DNA of 5,865 nt from positions 1 to 5,865 of the forward strand of contig CALMEC010000370.1 in assembly GCA_937862675.1 (NCBI GenBank), in the 5' to 3' direction. Under the pieces are notes generated by a model. That model worked only from the letters and a program-made list of their open reading frames with translations. It was not told where the DNA came from and did not search any database. Positions 1 through 4,756 of this stretch are shown here, one piece after another. Positions within the stretch are counted from its first letter, which is position 1, and each line of letters begins with the position of its first letter. The stretch is from an uncultured Actinomycetes bacterium (GTDB lineage: Bacteria > Actinomycetota > Thermoleophilia > Miltoncostaeales > Miltoncostaeaceae). Position numbers and translations under genes: made by a program.

Positions 1-202
1 CGGGGCGGTTCGCCTTCAGGGCCTTGGTGACGCTCGCCGGCGTCTCCTTGCCCAGCTGGATCGGCTGGCCGGGGGCGATGCCGTCCGAACCGCTCGTCTG
101 TGCCTGTGCGAGGGCGGGCATGACCGCCAGAACGCCCAGTCCGACCAGCGTCGCGCGACGCAGGCGACGCGAGACCATTCGCATATCAGTGCCGTTGGAC
201 AC
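1..202 (-). CDS. Exported protein of unknown function, N-terminal part only
   Basis: The 5' part of a minus-strand gene that leaves the window at its left edge; 67 codons are visible. The start chosen is GTG at 202, because GGAGG lies 9 bases upstream (212-216) and an in-frame TAG at 209-211 closes the frame just before it. ATG codons at 184 and 178 are alternatives but have no ribosome binding site at a useful distance. From the ATG at 184 the protein begins MRMVSRRLRRATLVGLGVL. This is a basic n-region followed by a hydrophobic stretch ending in MPALAQAQ, a classical Sec signal peptide with likely cleavage after ALA or AQA. The mature part starts QTSGSDGIAPGQPIQLGK and is hydrophilic. No family can be recognised from the roughly 30 mature residues seen. 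It lies downstream of aspS on the same strand, across a 108-base gap, so it may be transcribed separately. The export prediction is fairly firm; function is unknown. Confidence 0.72.
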   Translation of the reverse strand, partial: MSNGTDMRMVSRRLRRATLVGLGVLAVMPALAQAQTSGSDGIAPGQPIQLGKETPASVTKALKANRP

Positions 203-310
203 CCTCGACTACCTCCACGTTCGAGAATCACCAACTGTGTCGGCATGGATGTGCTGCGGCTTAACGTTGGATCACCGCGTCGCGTCTCCGCCCCGGACGG
301 GGCCCTCCGG
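203..310. other. Intergenic gap between aspS and the exported-protein gene, with a weak hairpin
   Basis: This 108-base gap holds one hairpin candidate at 290-303, GCCCC-GGAC-GGGGC, starting 7 bases after the aspS stop. The stem is five G:C pairs with a 4-base loop. There is no T-run after it on the minus strand, so it does not meet the usual intrinsic-terminator pattern. It could be a weak terminator, an mRNA 3' end stabiliser, or chance in GC-rich DNA. I saw no convincing -35/-10 pair for the downstream gene. Confidence 0.3.
212..216 (-). promoter_or_regulatory. Ribosome binding site deciding the GTG start of the exported protein
   Basis: GGAGG on the minus strand lies 9 bases before GTG at 202. 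It is about 27 bases from the ATG at 184, too far to serve that codon. This favours the GTG start, which adds six residues in front of the signal peptide. Confidence 0.5.
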
Positions 311-2095
311 TCAGGCCGACGTACCCTCCGGAGGTGCCACGAGACGGACCCCGAGATCGCGCATCTGACGGTCGTCCACCGGCGCGGGCGCACCGGTCAG
401 CGGGTCGTGCCCGCCCGACGTCTTCGGGAACGCGATCACGTCGCGGATCGAGCGCTCGCCGAGGAGGAGCATGACGAGCCGGTCGAAGCCGAGCGCCACG
501 CCGCCGTGTGGCGGGGCACCCAGCCTGAGGGCGCGCAGGAGGAACCCGAACTTCTCGTCGGCCTCCTCGTCGTCCACGCCGATCATCCCGAACACCCGCT
601 GCTGCACGTCGCGGTCGTGGATCCGGATGCTCCCGCCGCCGATCTCCAGCCCGTTCAGGACCACGTCGTACGCCTGCGCGATCACGGCGCCGGGATCGGC
701 GTCGAGCAGGTCGACGTCCTGCGGGCGGGGGGCGGTGAACGGATGATGCCGCGGATCCCAGCGCTCCTCGTCGGCGTTCCACTCGACGAGGGGGAAGTCC
801 ACGACCCACAACGGGGCCCAGGTGTCCTCGGGGATGAGGCCGAACCGCTCCGCCAGCCGCAGCCGCAGCGCGCCGAGCACCGACAGTGCCGTCTCCTCGC
901 CGTCCGCGACCAGGCAGACGAGATCGCCGGAACCGGCACCGACGGCCTCCGTGAGGCCGCCCAGGAACTCGGCCTTGACCGAGGCGCGGAGCCCGCCGCT
1001 CTCGTCCACGACGGCCCACACGAGGCCGCGCGCGCCGAACTCCTGCGCGAGCGGTACGAGTCCGTCCAGGTCCTTGCGCGACAGGCCGGCACCCGAACCC
1101 GGGAACACGATCCCACGGACGACGGAGCCCGACGCCACAGCCTTCTCGAAGATGCCCAGACCCGACGCGGCGGCACCCTCGGTCCAGTCGACGATCTCGC
1201 ACCCGAAGCGAAGGTCCGGGCGGTCGGTGCCGAAGCGGGCCATCGCCTCGTGGAACGTCATCCGGGGGAACGGCGCCTGGAGGGTGACCCCGGCCTCCGC
1301 CGCGAGTGTCACCAGGAGACGCTCGACGATGCCGATCACGTCCTCCTGCTCCACGAACGACGCCTCCACGTCGATCTGCGTGAACTCGGGCTGGCGGTCG
1401 GCGCGGAAGTCCTCGTCGCGGAAGCAGCGGGTGATCTGGTAGTACCGTTCCACGCCGCCCATCATGAGCAGCTGCTTGAAGAGCTGCGGGCTCTGGGGGA
1501 GCGCGTACCAGCTGCCCTGGTGCAGGCGGCTGGGGACGATGAAGTCCCGGGCGCCCTCCGGGGTGGAGCGCACCAGGATCGGGGTCTCGATCTCGAGGAA
1601 GCCCTCGTCGTCCAGCACCGCGCGGGTGGCCCGTGCCAGCCGTGCACGCATCTCCAGCGCCCGCAGACGACGCGGACGACGCGTCTCCAGGTAGCGGTAC
1701 TCGATGCGCAGTTCCTCGTTGGCCTCCTGGGTCTCGTCCTCGACCGAGAACGGCAGCGGGTCGGCGGCCGAGAGGACCTCCAGGGCACGCACCCGCACCT
1801 CCACGTCACCCGTGGGGATGTTCGGGTTGCGGTTCTTCTGGTCGCGTTCCACCACGGTGCCGTCGACCCGGATGACGTCCTCGGGGTGGAACCGGCCCGC
1901 ACGGGCGTGTGAATCCGCGTCCACCGCCGGGTCGAACACGAGCTGGACGACGCCGCTGCGATCGCGCAGGTCGATGAAGATCAGCCCGCCGTGGTCACGG
2001 CGGCGGTGGACCCAGCCGGACAGCCGGACGTCCTCACCGACGGCCTCTGCCGTGTCGCCACACGTATGGGTGCGGTAGATGGCGGATCCGATCAC
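311..2095 (-). CDS. aspS: Aspartyl-tRNA synthetase, bacterial type, probably non-discriminating (Asp/Asn)
   Basis: A 594-residue class IIb synthetase of the length usual for bacterial AspRS. It activates aspartate with ATP and charges tRNA-Asp in the cytoplasm. The N-terminal OB-fold anticodon-binding domain (about 8-110) contains GWVHRRRDHGG at 27-37. Motif 1 is around 166-180 (FLEIETPILVRSTPE), followed by the QSPQ loop at 201-204. Motif 2 is at 217-242, with RCFRDEDFRADRQPEFTQ. The bacterial GAD insertion lies at roughly 295-430, and motif 3 (GVALGFDRLVMLL) at 532-544. His35 sits where E. coli, a discriminating enzyme, has Leu (RRRDLG). His there is typical of non-discriminating AspRS, which also makes Asp-tRNA-Asn for conversion by GatCAB; this specificity is an inference. 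The start is GTG at 2095, overlapping the hisS stop by 4 bases (GTGA), with AAGGAG 10 bases upstream, so translation is probably coupled to hisS. About six residues precede the usual family start near YRTHTCG. Confidence 0.97.
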   Translation of the reverse strand: MIGSAIYRTHTCGDTAEAVGEDVRLSGWVHRRRDHGGLIFIDLRDRSGVVQLVFDPAVDADSHARAGRFHPEDVIRVDGTVVERDQKNRNPNIPTGDVEVRVRALEVLSAADPLPFSVEDETQEANEELRIEYRYLETRRPRRLRALEMRARLARATRAVLDDEGFLEIETPILVRSTPEGARDFIVPSRLHQGSWYALPQSPQLFKQLLMMGGVERYYQITRCFRDEDFRADRQPEFTQIDVEASFVEQEDVIGIVERLLVTLAAEAGVTLQAPFPRMTFHEAMARFGTDRPDLRFGCEIVDWTEGAAASGLGIFEKAVASGSVVRGIVFPGSGAGLSRKDLDGLVPLAQEFGARGLVWAVVDESGGLRASVKAEFLGGLTEAVGAGSGDLVCLVADGEETALSVLGALRLRLAERFGLIPEDTWAPLWVVDFPLVEWNADEERWDPRHHPFTAPRPQDVDLLDADPGAVIAQAYDVVLNGLEIGGGSIRIHDRDVQQRVFGMIGVDDEEADEKFGFLLRALRLGAPPHGGVALGFDRLVMLLLGERSIRDVIAFPKTSGGHDPLTGAPAPVDDRQMRDLGVRLVAPPEGTSA

Positions 2096-3396
2096 TGGGC
2101 GGACTCTCCTTCGGTGTGGGACGGGCGGGACGCGGTGGCGGCACGGGTGCGCGCGACGGCTGCACGGAGGTCGTCGGCGAGGTCGGACTGGGCCACCTCG
2201 CGCTGGTCCCCGGTCGTCATGTCGCGGACGGTGGCGACGCCCCGCTCGTGTTCGCGGGGCCCGATGATGACGACGTGGGCGGCCCCCAGGCCCGCGGCGT
2301 GCTTCAGCATGGCCTTCAGGCGACGGCCACGGAGGTCCGTCTCGCAGCGCACGCCGGCGTCGCGAAGCCGCCGGACCAGCGGGAGGAGCTCACGACGCAG
2401 ATCGTCGTCCGGGATGGCCAGGTAACAGTCGACGGCCGGCGCGACCGCGGTCCCGGTGCTCTGGAGCGCCAGGGTGATCCGTTCGAGCCCCGTGCCGAAG
2501 CCGACGCCCGGCGTGGCCGGACCGCCGAGTTCCTCGACGAGGCCGTTGTAGCGTCCGCCGCCGCCGATCCCGGACTGTGCGCCCAGGCGGTCGCAGACGA
2601 ACTCGAAAACGGTGTGCGTGTAGTAGTCGAATCCCCGCACCAGCATCGGGTCACGGACGTACGGAACGCCCAGGAGGTCCAGGGCGGACCGGACGCGGTC
2701 GTCGTGCTCGGTGGCCGCGGGGCCGAGGTGGTCGGCGATCTTGGGGGCGTCGGCCATGACTCGCGCGGTCGCCTCCCGCTTCGAGTCGAACAGGCGCAGC
2801 GGGTTGTCGCGCATCCGGTCGCGCTCGTCCTCGTCGAAGGCGTCCTCGTGCGCCTCCAGGTACTCCATGAGGATCGGCCGGTACGCCGCGCGTGACTCGG
2901 CGTCGCCCATGGACGAGATCCGCAGCGTGACGTCGGGCACCCCCAGCCGGCCGTAGAGGTCGGAGAGGAGAGTGATGACCTCCACGTCGACGAGCGGGTC
3001 GTCGGACCCCAGTGCCTCCACTCCCAGCTGGGTGTGCTCGCGGTACCGCCCGGCCTGCGGCGCCTCGTACCGGAACATCGAGGCGAGATACCAGAACTTC
3101 ACCGGGAGCGGCTGCGTGTGCATCCCGTGGTCCACGAAGGCGCGTGCCACCGGCGCCGTGCCCTCCGGACGGAGGGTCAGGGAGCGCCCCGAGGCATCCG
3201 GGAACGTGTACATCTCCTTGCGGACGATGTCGGTGCTCGTCCCGACCCCGCGGACGAACACCTCCGTCTCCTCGAAGGTCGGCGTCTGGATGTGCCCGTA
3301 GCCGTACTCGGCGAAGATGCGGGCCGCCTCGTCGACCACATGGTCGCGCAGGCGGTTCTCGTCCGGCAGGACGTCGCGGGTGCCGCGAGGTGGCAT
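2092..3396 (-). CDS. hisS: Histidyl-tRNA synthetase
   Basis: A 434-residue class IIa synthetase, full length for the bacterial family, that charges tRNA-His with histidine in the cytoplasm. The N-terminus MPPRGTRDVLPDE is the conserved opening of HisRS. Motif 1 is around 38-47 (TPTFEETEVF). Motif 2 is at 108-123 (FRYEAPQAGRYREHTQ). The histidine-binding signature LVRGFDYYT is at 252-260, and the second histidine motif, GIGGGGRYNGLV, is at about 276-287. Motif 3 (GVGFGTGLERI) is at 297-307. The C-terminal anticodon-binding domain spans roughly 322-415, followed by a short polar tail rich in Ala, Ser and Thr. The ATG at 3396 is preceded by CGGAGG overlapping the stop region of the upstream membrane-protein gene, with an 8-base spacer. 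It lies between that gene (5-base gap) and aspS (4-base overlap), the common hisS-aspS pairing. No key residue appears to be missing. Confidence 0.98.
   Translation of the reverse strand: MPPRGTRDVLPDENRLRDHVVDEAARIFAEYGYGHIQTPTFEETEVFVRGVGTSTDIVRKEMYTFPDASGRSLTLRPEGTAPVARAFVDHGMHTQPLPVKFWYLASMFRYEAPQAGRYREHTQLGVEALGSDDPLVDVEVITLLSDLYGRLGVPDVTLRISSMGDAESRAAYRPILMEYLEAHEDAFDEDERDRMRDNPLRLFDSKREATARVMADAPKIADHLGPAATEHDDRVRSALDLLGVPYVRDPMLVRGFDYYTHTVFEFVCDRLGAQSGIGGGGRYNGLVEELGGPATPGVGFGTGLERITLALQSTGTAVAPAVDCYLAIPDDDLRRELLPLVRRLRDAGVRCETDLRGRRLKAMLKHAAGLGAAHVVIIGPREHERGVATVRDMTTGDQREVAQSDLADDLRAAVARTRAATASRPSHTEGESAQ
2106..2111 (-). promoter_or_regulatory. Ribosome binding site of aspS, inside the end of hisS
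   Basis: AAGGAG on the minus strand lies 10 bases before the aspS GTG at 2095, within the last codons of hisS. It supports the GTG start that overlaps the hisS stop, and with it translational coupling of the two synthetases. Confidence 0.55.
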
Positions 3397-3401
3397 GGGC
3401 G

Positions 3402-3758
3402 CTACCTCCGTCCCGCGGAGCCGGAGCCGTGCTTCTCCATCCAGCGGCGCAGCCGGTAGCGGTGCAGCATGTTGTCGAAGAACCAGCCGAAGCCGAGCAG
3501 GATGACGAACATGATGGCGGCGGTGACCAGCACGTCCCCGCCGCGGCTGCCCATCGCCGCGATGATGAACGCGAACAGCACCGTGGCGATGACGGTGCGG
3601 ACGACGACGCTCCGGAAGCTGGGTTTGACCGGGGCGCCCTTCGGCAGGCGTTCCCCGTCCGAGGTCGCGCGATCCTCGCCCGTCTGGTTGGCCTCGTACC
3701 GGGCGTTCTTGATCGGAGGCGGGCCGGCGTTCGGCCGGCGGCGGCGCTTCTTGGCGAT
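3402..3758 (-). CDS. Small two-helix membrane protein of unknown function, apparent ATC start
   Basis: A 118-codon minus-strand frame between the formimidoyltransferase gene and hisS. No in-frame ATG, GTG, TTG or CTG was found at the expected start or for a considerable distance upstream. ATC at 3758 is placed 6 bases after a strong AAGGAG (3765-3770), and the frame then reads AKKRRRRPNAGPPPIKNAR, a typical opening after an initiator Met. Residues 1-50 are hydrophilic and very basic at the start. Two hydrophobic helices are predicted at about 51-69 (VVVRTVIATVLFAFIIAAM) and 76-94 (ending LLGFGWFF). The tail, HRYRLRRWMEKHGSGSAGRR, is strongly basic. By the positive-inside rule both ends should be cytoplasmic. 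No catalytic motif is visible and I cannot assign a function. The coding case rests on the open frame, the membrane topology, tight packing (16 bases after one stop, 5 before hisS) and the ribosome site. The first codon may be a true non-standard start or a sequencing error for ATG. Confidence 0.82.
   Translation of the reverse strand: MAKKRRRRPNAGPPPIKNARYEANQTGEDRATSDGERLPKGAPVKPSFRSVVVRTVIATVLFAFIIAAMGSRGGDVLVTAAIMFVILLGFGWFFDNMLHRYRLRRWMEKHGSGSAGRR
3405..3410 (-). promoter_or_regulatory. Ribosome binding site of hisS
   Basis: CGGAGG on the minus strand directly abuts the TAG stop of the upstream membrane-protein gene and lies 8 bases before the hisS ATG at 3396. Ribosomes finishing the membrane gene would sit on this site, which suggests coupled translation. 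Confidence 0.65.
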
Positions 3759-3764
3759 GACGGG

Positions 3765-3770
3765 CTCCTT
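3765..3770 (-). promoter_or_regulatory. Strong ribosome binding site pointing at an ATC codon
   Basis: AAGGAG on the minus strand lies 4 bases after the stop of the formimidoyltransferase gene and 6 bases before ATC at 3758. It is the main evidence for where the membrane-protein gene starts, since no standard start codon lies at the right distance in that frame. Confidence 0.65.
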
Positions 3771-3774
3771 GACG

Positions 3775-4704
3775 TTACGGGTGGGGCGTGACGGACGGGC
3801 GGGGGAGCTGGGCCTCCAGGATCTGCCCGGGACGGAATCCTCTCAGGCCGAGCGACGCGGGACTGACCCCCAGGACGGCGGCACGCGGGATCAGGCCCAC
3901 CAGTTCGCTCTCTCCGGCCTGGACGCCCAGTCGCTCGGCCTCCCGGCGCACGGCCGCGATCGCCAGTGCCGGAGGCGTCCGGCGGAAGTCTTCCAGGTTC
4001 ATCGACACCTGCGCCGCACCCGCCGACGGCAGGTAGAGGCCCAGTGCGCGCAGCCCCGGCAGGCCGCCTCCGCTCTCGCGGACCCGGGCGGCGATGGCAC
4101 GAGCGTGCTCGAGACCGCCCTCCGCGAGCCAGACGTTCAGCGCGATCAGGGGGTCACGGGCCCCGACCAGGACGGCTCCGGCCGTGGCGTGCATGCGCGT
4201 CGGACCGTCGTCGGGCACGAACGTGCCGTCGTCGATGCGTGCCGCGAGTCCCTCGGCCCCGCCGCCGCGGAAGTCGTGCGGTCGCCGGCGCGCCGGGTTG
4301 GTGGCGATCTGGCCGTATCGGAACACCGGGATCAGGAGCTCGTCGCCGATCCTCTGCGCGATGCCCGCGGCCAGTTCGACCGCGAGCGGCATCTCGTCGG
4401 GCTCACGGGCCACGATCGGCACGACGTCGAGCGCGCCCACGGTGGGATGCACCCCGCGCAGCCGCCGCACGTCGATCCTGTCCATCGAGGCCGCCGCCAG
4501 ATCGACCATCGCGTCCTGGAGCGCCAGCGGATGACCGGCGACGCTGAACACGGTGCGATTGTGATCGACGTCGGAGTGGACGTCCATGATGCGCACCCCG
4601 GGCCGCGCGATGGCGTCCGCGAGGTCGCCGATCACCCGCTCGTCGCGTCCCTCCGCCACATTCGGGACGGCCACGACGACGGGTGCCGCGACCCCGAGGG
4701 GCAC
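3775..4704 (-). CDS. Glutamate formimidoyltransferase (FTCD formiminotransferase domain), stand-alone
   Basis: A stand-alone formiminotransferase, 309 residues from the start used here. The family moves the formimino group between N-formimino-L-glutamate and tetrahydrofolate (EC 2.1.2.5); some bacterial members act on 5-formyl-tetrahydrofolate with glutamate. Family motifs, in order, are VAVPNVAEGRD at 11-21, DVHSDVDHNR at 41-50, and GVHPTVGALDVVP at 84-96, where His86 matches the proposed catalytic His of the mammalian enzyme. GARDPLIALNVWL follows at 181-193, QVSMNLEDF at 232-240, and ESELVGLIP at 265-273. This covers both the N- and C-terminal subdomains; the cyclodeaminase domain of the mammalian fusion is absent. 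Three in-frame GTG starts are possible: 4746, 4704 and 4674. None has a good ribosome site. 4704 gives a normal family length, 4674 would trim the first strand, and 4746 would leave only 10 bases to the divergent exporter. No histidine-degradation genes are seen nearby, so folate salvage is a reasonable alternative role. Confidence 0.92.
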   Translation of the reverse strand: MPLGVAAPVVVAVPNVAEGRDERVIGDLADAIARPGVRIMDVHSDVDHNRTVFSVAGHPLALQDAMVDLAAASMDRIDVRRLRGVHPTVGALDVVPIVAREPDEMPLAVELAAGIAQRIGDELLIPVFRYGQIATNPARRRPHDFRGGGAEGLAARIDDGTFVPDDGPTRMHATAGAVLVGARDPLIALNVWLAEGGLEHARAIAARVRESGGGLPGLRALGLYLPSAGAAQVSMNLEDFRRTPPALAIAAVRREAERLGVQAGESELVGLIPRAAVLGVSPASLGLRGFRPGQILEAQLPRPSVTPHP

Positions 4705-4756
4705 GCGATCGACGACGCCGATTTGACCGGTCTCGCTATGGTTCACCGGTAATACC
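4705..4756. promoter_or_regulatory. Compact divergent control region with paired ACCGGT palindromes
   Basis: This stretch separates the minus-strand formimidoyltransferase from the plus-strand exporter and must carry, or lie next to, the 5' ends of both. It contains the self-complementary hexamer ACCGGT twice, at 4726-4731 and 4745-4750, with centres 19 bases apart (about two helical turns), as an operator for a dimer pair might show. A further inverted repeat, CGGTA-A-TACCG, at 4747-4757 ends on the first base of the exporter GTG. TTGACC at 4723-4728 resembles a -35 box, but no good -10 lies at normal spacing. TATGGT at 4737-4742 fits a loose TANNNT -10 for a near-leaderless exporter mRNA. 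These are sequence resemblances only. Confidence 0.35.

Noticed and set aside
290..303. GC hairpin after aspS as an intrinsic terminator
   Set aside because: The stem is only five pairs and no T-run follows on the minus strand. I kept it as a note within the intergenic entry rather than calling a terminator.
245..1912. A 555-codon open frame on the plus strand opposite aspS
   Set aside because: It lies entirely antisense to a well-supported aspS. Its translation is a run of charged and Ala/Val/Leu-rich sequence with no recognisable domain, as expected from the reverse strand of GC-rich codons.
2116..2895. A 259-codon plus-strand open frame opposite hisS
   Set aside because: It is a shadow frame of hisS with no domain, no ribosome site of note and low-complexity composition.
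3469..4752. A 427-codon open frame on the plus strand opposite the membrane protein and formimidoyltransferase
   Set aside because: It is antisense to two genes supported by motifs, topology and spacing. The protein looks like compositional noise rich in Arg, Asp and Gly.
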